Of a stretch of DNA of 64,000 nucleotides, positions 1-7,559 are shown one piece after another. A program made the translations under genes and the position numbers. The stretch covers positions 628,501 through 692,500 of the forward strand of contig NZ_AP023033.1 in NCBI RefSeq assembly GCF_019670125.1, written 5' to 3'. The notes below the pieces were generated by a model. It was not told where the DNA came from. It made no database searches and was given only the letters and a program-made list of their open reading frames with translations. Source of the stretch: Agarivorans aestuarii. GTDB lineage: Bacteria; Pseudomonadota; Gammaproteobacteria; Enterobacterales; Celerinatantimonadaceae. Numbering within the stretch: the first letter of the stretch is position 1; each line of letters starts with the position of its first letter.

Positions 1-107
1 ATAAGTATTGGCGTAATGGTAGCGCTTTTTACCAAGAACCCGGCAATACAAGCACTATTTACGCGCAAACCGAGTTGGTTATATACAGGTCTTCCGCCAA
101 ACTATAG
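1..107 (+). CDS. possible 3' end of an upstream gene
   Basis: The third frame is open from the window edge to a TAG at 105-107, and its 34 residues look protein-like, with aromatic and polar residues (YWRNGSAFYQEPG). I do not recognise the family. The first frame is also open, to a TGA that overlaps the tagO start as ATGA, so which frame is real cannot be settled here. If this is a gene tail, it would be cotranscribed with tagO. Confidence 0.35.
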   Translation, partial: KYWRNGSAFYQEPGNTSTIYAQTELVIYRSSAKL

Positions 108-140
108 TCTAAGTGTTAATGATAAACGCGAGAGGGAATT

Positions 141-776
141 ATGAGCAAAAAAGGATGGATAACGGCCTTACTGTTAACGGCTCCTTGGGTTCATGCTGCG
201 GAACAAGGTTCATTGAATCGTTGTGTTGCCGTGGTTGACCATTTGGAGCGCTTACAATGCTATGACAGTACAATGAGGGAGCTGCAGAATAAAGATAGTA
301 GCGCTCAAACTGAAGCTGTTGACAATACTGCTGTTGTGGCTGTTGCTCCGCTTGTTGCAACTGGAGCGTGGACCTTAAAGCGCGATGCTGAGGATGAGGA
401 AAACAACTTAATTGCTCAGTTAAAAGTCGACCCGACTGATTCAAGCGCGCCTCAAGGCACAAGCTTGAGCATAAAATGCCGGAAAGGAAGCGCTGAGATT
501 AGTATCGCTTGGCTGGCTTATATAGGGCGTGACGTTTATGTCACTTCCGGAGAAAAAGGCCAAAAGGGCAAGCGCGAGAATTGGCGTTTAAAAGATAATG
601 ACACCACCAGTGTTTATCCATTCGATAGCCAAGACTTAATTAATCGATTATATGGAATGGATTACTACTTAGCGCAAGTGCAGCCGGTGAGTGACGGTGC
701 TTTGGTTGCTAGCTTTAATGTCTCCGGTCTAGAAGAAACCCTTAGACCACATAAAGACTTATGTGGTTTAAAATAA
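141..776 (+). CDS. tagO: type VI secretion accessory protein, TagO/VasI family
   Basis: A 211-residue protein with a Sec signal peptide (cleavage likely after WVHA, near residue 19), so it acts in the periplasm. The N-terminal motif with Cys, ERL and CYD (residues 28-42) is characteristic of the VasI/TagO family found in type VI secretion clusters. Further cysteines near residue 113 and close to the C-terminus may form disulfides. The GAGAGGG ribosome site supports the ATG at 141. No other type VI gene is visible downstream; the cluster, if any, would lie left of the window. The biochemical role of the family is not firmly established. A hairpin with a T-run follows the stop. Confidence 0.75.
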   Translation: MSKKGWITALLLTAPWVHAAEQGSLNRCVAVVDHLERLQCYDSTMRELQNKDSSAQTEAVDNTAVVAVAPLVATGAWTLKRDAEDEENNLIAQLKVDPTDSSAPQGTSLSIKCRKGSAEISIAWLAYIGRDVYVTSGEKGQKGKRENWRLKDNDTTSVYPFDSQDLINRLYGMDYYLAQVQPVSDGALVASFNVSGLEETLRPHKDLCGLK

Positions 777-780
777 AGCC

Positions 781-805
781 AAAAGCGTCTACGGGCGCTT
801 TTTTT
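781..805 (+). terminator. Rho-independent terminator after tagO
   Basis: AAAAGCG pairs with CGCTTTT around an 8-nt loop and runs into a T-tract. It lies just after the tagO stop and touches the stop codon of the convergent MATE gene. Confidence 0.7.
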
Positions 806-2171
806 AGCCTACTTGCTCTGCAGTAAGATTGTTTTGCCAAGCTTTGGTAAAATAATGTCTAAAGCACAGTACTATTTTAATCGCCTCTTCAACAAACATC
901 ACTGCATATACCCAATGAAATGGCCATTCCGCCCAGAAAGCGGCTATAGCAGTGAGTGGCAAGCCAAACAACCACATAGCTAAAAAGTCGGTGCGTAAAC
1001 AAAACTTGTTTTCGCCTCCTGCTCTAAGTACTCCGTGAATAACCATTAAATTGAGCATTTTCAACCACATAGCGCCGGCCATAATTAATAGTGCAGGTTT
1101 GGCTATAGGTAGCACCTCAGGCTGATCGAGGTTCAACCAGCTCAAAATAGTAGCATTGTTTAGTATTATTACTAAGCCAATGGCTAAACTACCAACTAGA
1201 GCAATTGCGATGAATTGAATAGATACTGAGTAGGCTTGGTCAAAATTGTCTTGCCCTAATTGCTGTCCTACAACTACTGAGCAAGCCACTCCCATACCAA
1301 AAAATAAGGAATGACTTAAAGACTCAAATGGACCAAGCATACTGAATACGGCAAGCTCTTCTGTTCCCATTCTTCCAAAGATTATTTGATAGCTAAGTGT
1401 GCCTATAGCCCAAAGCAGCGAGTTAAAGACTAACGGAACGGCGAGTTTTCTGTATTTAGTACGCAGTGCCGGCATTGTGCCTGTGCAGGGAGTAAATAGT
1501 AGCCAGTGTTTCATCCGAAGAAGTACCAACCCCAATACCATTAATTGGATTACTCGCGCGACTGTTGTTGCTAGGGCTGCTCCAGCAACTCCGAGCGCCG
1601 GCACACCTGCTCCTCCATGAATAAACCAATGATTTAAACCAATATTCAAAAAGATGGTAAAAGCAGCCATGAATAATGGTAGCCAAGTTTGACCGCTAGC
1701 TCGCATACTAGATTCTGTGCCGATCACAAAGTGGGTGAGAATTAGCATTGGCAGGCTAACTAGCAAGTACTCACTCCCCACAGATATGACTAGGCTGGAA
1801 TCGCTTTGCATACTCATCATCTGCTTAGAAAATAGGCCAACACATAAAGATATTGGGAGCAGTAACTTAACACCGTTTATGAGTGTGATAACGGTGATTG
1901 ATTTGGCTTCACCTATGTTTCCTTTTCCCCAATATTGAGCGACAAGAGAGCCGTTAGCATTGGCTAGCCCTGCCATTATCATTATGATTACAAAATGCCA
2001 TTTACTGGCCGCGCCAACTGAGGCAGTAGCGCCATGTCCTAAACCACTTACCATTAAAACATCGGCTAAAGAAAGGCAGGCAACCAAGGCTGTTTGTAGA
2101 GCAACAGGCAAGGCTAACTGAGTAAAGTTGTGTAGCATATTGGGATTATGGGAACGAGTTTTTGCTAACAT
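804..2171 (-). CDS. MATE family multidrug/Na+ efflux transporter
   Basis: About 455 residues with roughly twelve hydrophobic segments, the usual MATE length. The N-terminal region (LALPVALQTAL...LADVLMVSGLG) and the internal repeat starting near KLAVPLVFNSLLWAIG match the two-bundle MATE layout. It should extrude cationic drugs or metabolites across the inner membrane using a Na+ or H+ gradient. The frame stays open to 2264, but I place the start at 2171 because AGAGG lies 8 nt upstream, the mature family N-terminus begins there, and the longer version would run into the divergent regulator. The neighbouring AraC-type gene (start 2248) shares the 76-bp gap and may regulate it. The substrate is not predictable from sequence. 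Confidence 0.85.
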   Translation of the reverse strand: MLAKTRSHNPNMLHNFTQLALPVALQTALVACLSLADVLMVSGLGHGATASVGAASKWHFVIIMIMAGLANANGSLVAQYWGKGNIGEAKSITVITLINGVKLLLPISLCVGLFSKQMMSMQSDSSLVISVGSEYLLVSLPMLILTHFVIGTESSMRASGQTWLPLFMAAFTIFLNIGLNHWFIHGGAGVPALGVAGAALATTVARVIQLMVLGLVLLRMKHWLLFTPCTGTMPALRTKYRKLAVPLVFNSLLWAIGTLSYQIIFGRMGTEELAVFSMLGPFESLSHSLFFGMGVACSVVVGQQLGQDNFDQAYSVSIQFIAIALVGSLAIGLVIILNNATILSWLNLDQPEVLPIAKPALLIMAGAMWLKMLNLMVIHGVLRAGGENKFCLRTDFLAMWLFGLPLTAIAAFWAEWPFHWVYAVMFVEEAIKIVLCFRHYFTKAWQNNLTAEQVG

Positions 2172-2247
2172 GATAAACGCCTCTAGGTAAACGCCAATAA
2201 TGTAAGCTAGTATGCCTACTTTATACATGTTGAATTCAGGCGGTTTG

Positions 2248-3105
2248 ATGTCCATTCCAATCATTGAGGGTAGGTATAAAGACCGGGTTAGTATGCACGA
2301 CTCTTGCAGAGAGCGTTTTATTACCCAACAGAAAATTGTTGGATTACATGAACAAGAAATCTATATGGCGGGCCTTGCCGACATGCGAGAGCAGTATTTG
2401 GTCGAGCGCAAAGGCCCTAGTATGCATACCTTGCTGTTTACCTTACAAGGTCAAGGCTTACTGGAGACCTGCAATGGTTCTCAGTTGCTTACAGCAAACT
2501 CCTTAGCGGTACTACCTGCGGGAAAGCCATTTAGGTTTTTTATTGGTGATGACGTTAATCACTGGCAGATGGCTTGGTTGCTGTTAGATGTGAAAAGGTT
2601 GTGGTTGGGTAGCCAACTAAATGAGCAAAAAGTGGTAGCCAGTGAGTATGCTGAGAGTGTTTGGGCTTTATTAAGCTTAATGATTGCTTCGCACTGTAAC
2701 CCGTTAAAACAAAGCTTATGGTTGAGTGAACTCGTGACTAATTTAGAAAGTGCCTTGTTACTTGGAGCAGGGCAAAACACCGCTCAACAACGAGTGAAGT
2801 CTGCCTTTGAGCAGGTGTCATTGCAGCTGCATCAAAACTGGACGGTAAAAGATATAGCTAGTTTGAGTTGTTTAAGTGAAGCGCATTTAAACAGAGTTTC
2901 AACTAGGCTGTTCGAACGCTCTGCATATCAACACCTTATTTACTTAAGGATAGAGAAGGCTCAAGAGCTGTTACGTTATAGTCAATGGAGTTTAGCGATT
3001 ATTGCCACGCACTTGGGATATAGCGATGCTTACAGCTTTTCTAAGAGCTTTAATCAAGCCGTGGGGTGTTCTCCCAAGGTGTATAGGTTGAGAAATGCTG
3101 GTTAA
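2248..3105 (+). CDS. AraC family transcriptional regulator
   Basis: A 285-residue regulator. The N-terminal half (to about residue 170) is a cupin-like effector region (HTLLFTLQGQGLLETCNG...LPAGKPFRF). The C-terminal 100 residues carry the two AraC helix-turn-helix motifs, with WTVKDIASLSCLSEAHLNR in the first and the typical IATHLGYSDAYSFSKSFNQAVGCSPKVYR in the second. I chose the ATG at 2248, preceded by AGGCGG at a good distance, over the upstream ATG at 2212. It diverges from the MATE pump, so control of that pump is plausible. Its 3' end overlaps by 4 bp the convergent periplasmic-binding gene. The ligand is unknown; the cupin suggests a sugar or small organic compound. Confidence 0.88.
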   Translation: MSIPIIEGRYKDRVSMHDSCRERFITQQKIVGLHEQEIYMAGLADMREQYLVERKGPSMHTLLFTLQGQGLLETCNGSQLLTANSLAVLPAGKPFRFFIGDDVNHWQMAWLLLDVKRLWLGSQLNEQKVVASEYAESVWALLSLMIASHCNPLKQSLWLSELVTNLESALLLGAGQNTAQQRVKSAFEQVSLQLHQNWTVKDIASLSCLSEAHLNRVSTRLFERSAYQHLIYLRIEKAQELLRYSQWSLAIIATHLGYSDAYSFSKSFNQAVGCSPKVYRLRNAG

Positions 3106-4190
3106 TCTTTAATTAGCAGTTTTATACCGGTTGGAAAAAATGCAGCTTCAGATGTAGTTAATATGCTCATCTTTTTAAAGTTTATATTATTCCAGTTTGC
3201 TTGTTGAAGCTGATGAACAAGTAAAGGATCGTGCTGAGTAACTAGGTCGACCTGAATATTAGGCATATTGGCTAGCAGTTGCTTGTTTACTCCATTGAAA
3301 TAATCGTAAAGGTAAACTATAGCAGAAGCGGCTGCTAATACTTGCCCACCGGCACTAACATGATATTCGCCTTTTAGCATTAGTGGAAAGATATCAAGTT
3401 GCCAGTCAACCCCTCCAATTATTACATCAATACCAGGCCTCAATCCCATTTCTACTAGTGCTTGATGAGCACCCAGTGCGTTGCTATCAGATGCGCACCA
3501 TATGATCTTGGTATCTGGAAATCGTTTTAGTAGCTTAAGGGTTTTAGCTTTGCTGGTAGCTTGGCTCCAGTTGGTATGAGTAATTTGATTAAGTTTTACT
3601 TCACTTGTTTCTTCTAGTGCATCAAGGAGACCTTGGTTTCGTAGTGCTGATATCTCATCATGCCTTCCTGATAGGGCAACTAGCTCTATCGGGGGGGGGA
3701 ACATACGCTCTGCTTCTTTAAATAGGCTTAAGGCTAATTTGTAGCCACTTTCATGATCGTTAAAGCCTTTTTGAGTTAACCAGTAGCTAAATTTTTCTCT
3801 AGGGTAGCCTAAGTTCTTATAGTCGCGTTCGTCTAAAGAGTTTTCTAATGTGATAAATGGAAGTTGTAGCTGTTCTAAGGTAGAAAAAAGAAGAGCGTTA
3901 TCATCACCGCTACTGGCCATAAATATGACAGCATCAATTGGAGTGCTTTTATCCTCTAAAGCTTCAAAAATAGGGTACAGGGCGCTTCGTTTCTTTTCAT
4001 TTACTCTTTTGTATATGACCTTAATATTAAGTTGCTGGGCTGCGATAGCAACTAGTTCTTGAGCTTTATCCCAATTGGGCTGCCCCTTTTGTGCTGGATT
4101 AATAAATAATATGTTCAGTGCCCAAGATAGCGGAGAGAAACAAAGCAGAGTGAACATCAAAAAAAAGGATAAATATTTTATTTTGAGCAA
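3102..4190 (-). CDS. periplasmic sugar-binding-like protein (Peripla_BP_4 type)
   Basis: A 362-residue protein with a Sec signal peptide (cleavage near SWA, residue 25). The mature part has the type I periplasmic-binding fold: an N-terminal INPAQKGQPNWDKAQELVAIAAQQL segment, the strand-loop VIFMASSGDD, and the hinge-side IIWCASDSNALGAHQALVEMG and VIIGGVDW motifs of ribose/autoinducer-2-type binders. No ABC permease or ATPase is beside it, so it may feed a two-component or chemotaxis receptor instead of a transporter, as LuxP and similar proteins do (inference). A run of nine C on the coding strand (3691-3699) encodes three prolines in mid-gene and is a possible slippage site. The ligand is unknown. 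Confidence 0.72.
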   Translation of the reverse strand: MLKIKYLSFFLMFTLLCFSPLSWALNILFINPAQKGQPNWDKAQELVAIAAQQLNIKVIYKRVNEKKRSALYPIFEALEDKSTPIDAVIFMASSGDDNALLFSTLEQLQLPFITLENSLDERDYKNLGYPREKFSYWLTQKGFNDHESGYKLALSLFKEAERMFPPPIELVALSGRHDEISALRNQGLLDALEETSEVKLNQITHTNWSQATSKAKTLKLLKRFPDTKIIWCASDSNALGAHQALVEMGLRPGIDVIIGGVDWQLDIFPLMLKGEYHVSAGGQVLAAASAIVYLYDYFNGVNKQLLANMPNIQVDLVTQHDPLLVHQLQQANWNNINFKKMSILTTSEAAFFPTGIKLLIKD

Positions 4191-4262
4191 ATTTAACTCC
4201 CTATGTAGTATTAATAGATAGTCTTTTGCCTTAGAAAGTGTAGACCGAATAGGCTTATAACG

Positions 4263-4295
4263 AAAATAAAAGGAGTAGCAATTTTGCTACTCCTT
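4263..4295 (-). terminator. Rho-independent terminator of the GH5 gene
   Basis: On the minus strand AAGGAGTAGCA pairs perfectly with TGCTACTCCTT around a 4-nt loop and is followed by TTTATTTT. It lies 13 bp beyond the GH5 stop codon. Confidence 0.85.
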
Positions 4296-4307
4296 AGAGA
4301 CGGTGTT

Positions 4308-6503
4308 TTAATTGTCTATCTGAATGTTATCGATAGTAATCTCCACATTAACGGCAGCATCGCCAGAGCCTGCATAAAAGGCAAGGCCTAGCTCTTGAAC
4401 GTTGCTAAGTGCTCCGTCAACAGGAAGTGTCCAGCTAACTTCTGTCCACGTATCTGCTGTTAGATCTGTCCAAGGTCCTTCATTCCAGGTAAAACCTTCA
4501 CCAGTCTTAGCAAATACTTTGCCGCCAGTAATGCCACTTGCTACCGCTTCGCTAGATAACTTAACCATGAAGCTAGCTGCACTTAAGGTACCACTGCCGC
4601 CAACAGCTTGAACAAAGTTAGGCTTCTTCTCTGCCCCTGCTTCATTAACGGTCATTAGTACTGCTTTAGAACTATCTACGCCGCCGTCAGTTGTTAGTGA
4701 AAGGGCTACCGTTCCACTGCTATCCGACGTGCCAGAAAGCTCTGTAGGTACGCTGTCATTCGCTTCAAAGTCATAGGTAAAACTTGGTTCTACTGGCGGC
4801 TCTGGCAACTCCGCTTGAGCGAGTAAGCTTACATCATCAAAGTAGATTGCTACCCCATCAGCGGCCGCACTGTTTTCACCGGCATAAATTTGTACACCTA
4901 ACTCACGAATGTCGGTTAACACTGTCGCTGGTGTCCATGAGAACAAGGTCCATTCGCCTACATTGGCGTTAAACCAATCACCTTCTGCCCAAGTCCATGC
5001 GTCACCGGTTTTAACAAAGATCTTACCACCGCTATAACCTGCGTCTGCTGCGGCTTGAGGAATTTTAACCCAAACGTTCACTGTTGCCACTTCCGGCATG
5101 GTTTGAGGATCAACAGGAAGTAAGAGGTTGGTTTGCTTCTCTCCTTCGGCTTCCGTTGCACGCAAACTTAGTGCGTTACTATCGCTTCTTCCTTCAGCTG
5201 CGGTTATCTCTAGCTGGCCACTACCAGAACTATCTGAAGAGGAACTAAACCCAAATGGCACCTCACCGTCTTCGAAATCATAGCTCGAGCCTGCACTTGG
5301 GTCTGGAGCATCGGCTCCGCTAAGGGCTCTAACACAGTTCAAAACTGAAGCTTGATATTGGTTTGTCCATTGCCAAGAGATCCCGCCTGCGTATTCATTT
5401 TCACTTAGTCTTACACATAGTTGCTCTTCGCCGATGGGGTCACCAAAGTAGTCAAATTCAGCTGGCTTATATGCATCTTTATCTGCGAAGAACTCGCCAA
5501 TAACTACGGGTTTATCTAACTCCCAATAACTGGCTTTGTGGTAGAACGGAGACCAAGTACCTTCTTTTCCTTGGTCGTCGTAATAGTGAGGCGCATAAAA
5601 ATCTAGCGCGGCATTATCACCACCCAAAGCAATCATGTTGGCATCAGAGTAATGGTTAGTACCTCCAAAACCATCAGCATTAAGTAAGCCAAGAGATTTA
5701 GGTCCAGTCGTTACAAGTACCTGTTCACCCAGTTCATCAGCTTTGTTATGGATGGCATTACTTAAAATTGCAGTAGTTGTGTGAATGTCGTTGTAGTCGG
5801 GGACTAGAGCGCTGTCTAAGCTTTCACGGTCAATAAACCAAGATTCAGTCATGTTTTCTGGTTCATTAAATAAATCTATTGCCACTAAAGCTGGGTGGCC
5901 TGCAACTCGGTCAAGTAATGGGTTTAAGAAGTTGTCGATGTAACCTTGAAGCACATTTGAGTCTGTTAGTAAGGAGTGGTTAGCGCTTAATACTTGATTG
6001 GTCATGTTCGCCTGAGTTGCCGCTAACATGTCAAATGACCACAAACATGGCATTACATAAATGCCTTTTGCTTGCGCAAGATCTAAAGCTCGCTCTATGT
6101 CGTCGATAACTTGCTGCTGATCTGCTGCAGGTGCAATAGCGCTGCGGTCAGCGTTCCAAACTGGGCTTTGGGTTCCATTTACGTGTATCCACCATCGAAT
6201 GGTGTTACCGCCTGCTTCTTTCACTTGGTCAAGCATATGGTTTAGTTGGGTTTCATCTAAACCTTGGCCAAAGTCTTCAGCAAAGCTAAGCCATGCTACA
6301 TTCACACCGTTAAGGTAAATATCGTTACCTTGATAAGAGATAGTATTTACACTGGTTCCGTTACCACCAGGGGATTCGTAACCTGGTTCTTCACCTCCTC
6401 CACCATTTGAAGGGTCATTAGCATAGCTTGCATCACACCCAGTAAATTGGGTAGCAACTAATGCGAGTGTTAACGCTGAAGCGATTTTGTTTATCCTGAA
6501 CAT
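4308..6503 (-). CDS. GH5 endo-beta-1,4-mannanase-like lipoprotein with two CBMs
   Basis: 731 residues. A lipoprotein signal (FTGC, Cys23) is followed by a Gly/Glu/Pro-rich linker and a GH5 barrel (about 52-395). The general acid/base is Glu214 in LFNEP, the nucleophile Glu337 in VIGEF, and HYY near 306 fits the GH5 substrate-side His. Two related beta-sandwich modules follow (about 407-570 and 585-731); both begin YDFE and end with a conserved ELGVQIYAG / ELGLAFYAG strand, like the mannan-binding CBM27/CBM11 group. It should cut beta-mannan or glucomannan at the cell surface. The Asp after the lipid Cys would mean inner-membrane retention under E. coli Lol rules, which may not hold here. Four operator palindromes lie upstream. 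Endo-glucanase activity cannot be excluded without a search. Confidence 0.82.
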   Translation of the reverse strand: MFRINKIASALTLALVATQFTGCDASYANDPSNGGGGEEPGYESPGGNGTSVNTISYQGNDIYLNGVNVAWLSFAEDFGQGLDETQLNHMLDQVKEAGGNTIRWWIHVNGTQSPVWNADRSAIAPAADQQQVIDDIERALDLAQAKGIYVMPCLWSFDMLAATQANMTNQVLSANHSLLTDSNVLQGYIDNFLNPLLDRVAGHPALVAIDLFNEPENMTESWFIDRESLDSALVPDYNDIHTTTAILSNAIHNKADELGEQVLVTTGPKSLGLLNADGFGGTNHYSDANMIALGGDNAALDFYAPHYYDDQGKEGTWSPFYHKASYWELDKPVVIGEFFADKDAYKPAEFDYFGDPIGEEQLCVRLSENEYAGGISWQWTNQYQASVLNCVRALSGADAPDPSAGSSYDFEDGEVPFGFSSSSDSSGSGQLEITAAEGRSDSNALSLRATEAEGEKQTNLLLPVDPQTMPEVATVNVWVKIPQAAADAGYSGGKIFVKTGDAWTWAEGDWFNANVGEWTLFSWTPATVLTDIRELGVQIYAGENSAAADGVAIYFDDVSLLAQAELPEPPVEPSFTYDFEANDSVPTELSGTSDSSGTVALSLTTDGGVDSSKAVLMTVNEAGAEKKPNFVQAVGGSGTLSAASFMVKLSSEAVASGITGGKVFAKTGEGFTWNEGPWTDLTADTWTEVSWTLPVDGALSNVQELGLAFYAGSGDAAVNVEITIDNIQIDN

Positions 6504-6527
6504 TTCTAATCCTTAATAACTACATTG

Positions 6528-6543
6528 ATCGTAACGTTATCTT
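6528..6543. promoter_or_regulatory. mannan-regulon operator 1
   Basis: Palindrome ATCGTAACGTTATCTT, centred on CG at 6535/6536, 32 bp before the GH5 start codon. It matches 12 or more of 16 positions of the shared consensus ATCGTAACGTTACGAT. The central CG and the symmetry are typical of LacI-family operators. Confidence 0.7.
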
Positions 6544-6598
6544 TATGTCGCTTAAACAAGGCTTTAGTGACATAACTATCGTTAGTTTTTATGGAAGA

Positions 6599-6614
6599 GT
6601 GATAACGTTGTCAC
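6599..6614. promoter_or_regulatory. mannan-regulon operator 2
   Basis: Near-perfect palindrome GTGATAACGTTGTCAC, centred at 6606/6607, about 100 bp upstream of the GH5 gene. It resembles a CRP site, but the half-sites GTGA and TCAC are 8 bp apart, not 6, so I group it with the other palindromes. Confidence 0.6.
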
Positions 6615-6695
6615 TTTTCTCTGATGTTCTCTTGTGTGTACTAGTCATTCTATATATGACGCTATCTAATGTATGATCAATTAGCTTTTAGCTTA

Positions 6696-6711
6696 ATCGA
6701 ATCGTTACGAT
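6696..6711. promoter_or_regulatory. mannan-regulon operator 3
   Basis: ATCGAATCGTTACGAT, 14 of 16 matches to the shared consensus, centred at 6703/6704 between the GH5 gene and nudK. Confidence 0.62.
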
Positions 6712-6764
6712 TGTGTGTGTTTGATCAGCTTTTTCTAACAAAATAGTTTGATTGCATACAGTTT

Positions 6765-6780
6765 TGTGATTTCACTCAAA
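6765..6780. promoter_or_regulatory. CRP-like site
   Basis: TGTGATTTCACTCAAA matches TGTGA-N6-TCACA at 9 of 10 informative positions. It sits 14 bp before operator 4 and would allow catabolite control of the divergent GH5 and nudK promoters. Prediction only. Confidence 0.45.
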
Positions 6781-6793
6781 CTATTATACATTA

Positions 6794-6809
6794 ATCGTAA
6801 CGTTACGGT
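6794..6809. promoter_or_regulatory. mannan-regulon operator 4
   Basis: ATCGTAACGTTACGGT, 15 of 16 matches to the consensus, centred at 6801/6802. It is the nearest operator to nudK (about 150 bp upstream) and the best copy in this intergenic region. Confidence 0.72.
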
Positions 6810-6914
6810 TGGTTGGGTGCTATGGTATTTGTGAAATGTGTTTTAAGCGCTTTCAAAGTTAATACATTTCATTAGCTATTTGTAGCATCCTTTCTTTTTT
6901 TTCGGATTCTTTCC

Positions 6915-6942
6915 AAGCCGCTGTCTTTAGCGGTTTTTTTTT
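6915..6942 (+). terminator. orphan Rho-independent terminator directly before nudK
   Basis: CCGCT pairs with AGCGG around a 6-nt loop, extended by a G-T and two A-T pairs, and is followed by nine T. No gene precedes it on this strand, and the nudK ribosome site begins 5 nt after the T-run. It could act as an attenuator of nudK or end a short RNA started near operator 4. Confidence 0.7.
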
Positions 6943-6957
6943 GCCTAAAGGTTAGTG

Positions 6958-7542
6958 ATGAGTGATACCAAAGTAGAAATTTTAAAAAGGCTGGTACTAT
7001 CAAAGTGTTGGTATACCTACTCTAAGTATTCGTATCGTTATAAAGCAAAGGCTAGCGCTTGGCGAACTCAGCATCGTGAGGTACTTAATAAAGGAGATGG
7101 CGCAGCGGTTTTGTTATTTAACTACTCGAGAAAAACAGTGGTACTCGTTAAACAATTTCGTTTACCTACCTATTTAAACGCTCACTCTACTGGTCTAATG
7201 ATTGAAACTTGTGCTGGTGTATTAGATGGAATGTCTCCTGAAGAATGTATTAAAAAAGAAATACTCGAAGAAACCGACTTTATTATTGATGATCCAGAAC
7301 CTGTAATGACAGTTTATATGTCTCCTGGCGCTGTGACGGAAAAAAACTACTTGTTTGTGGCTGATTATTCAGGTGCTGAGCGGCCTAACTTGGGTGGAGG
7401 GCTCGCCAGCGAAGAGGAATTTATTGAGGTGTTAGAGCTTCCTTTTGAGCAAGCTTATTCGATGTTTGAGAATGGCGAAATCGTTGATGGCAAAACCATT
7501 ATGTTGTTGCAGTATGCAAAGCTAAATATATTTTTCGATTAA
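6958..7542 (+). CDS. nudK: Nudix hydrolase, GDP-mannose pyrophosphatase NudK-like
   Basis: 194 residues, close to E. coli NudK (191), which hydrolyses GDP-mannose to mannose 1-phosphate and GMP. Family-specific stretches are visible: GDGAAVLLFNYSRKTVVLVKQFRLPTY, ETCAGVLDG, YMSPGAVTEK, GGGLASEEEFIEVLELPFEQA and GEIVDGKTIMLLQY. The Nudix box spans about residues 87-109 with core KEILEE; the usual late Gly is replaced by Asp (EETD), so activity may be altered. I prefer ATG 6958, with AAAGG 6 nt upstream, over GTG 6955. It is followed after 17 bp by the isomerase gene and probably forms an operon with it. Its place in a mannan locus suggests a mannose or GDP-mannose housekeeping task (inference). 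Confidence 0.82.
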   Translation: MSDTKVEILKRLVLSKCWYTYSKYSYRYKAKASAWRTQHREVLNKGDGAAVLLFNYSRKTVVLVKQFRLPTYLNAHSTGLMIETCAGVLDGMSPEECIKKEILEETDFIIDDPEPVMTVYMSPGAVTEKNYLFVADYSGAERPNLGGGLASEEEFIEVLELPFEQAYSMFENGEIVDGKTIMLLQYAKLNIFFD

Positions 7543-7559
7543 GTGGGGAGATTGAATTA

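Larger units (their letters stand above)
6504..6957. promoter_or_regulatory. divergent control region between the GH5 gene and nudK
   Basis: 454 bp without a gene. It contains four mannan-locus palindromes (6528-6543, 6599-6614, 6696-6711, 6794-6809), one CRP-like site (6765-6780), a stem TGAAATGT/ACATTTCA (6832-6874 region) and an orphan terminator at 6915-6942 immediately before nudK. No convincing small ORF is seen in it. Confidence 0.6.

Noticed and set aside
3102-4190. LacI-type repressor for the mannan operators
   Set aside because: It has the binding fold but starts with a signal peptide and lacks a helix-turn-helix, so it is exported.
6599-6614. CRP site reading of GTGATAACGTTGTCAC
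   Set aside because: Half-sites are 8 bp apart, whereas CRP needs 6; the core fits the mannan operators better.
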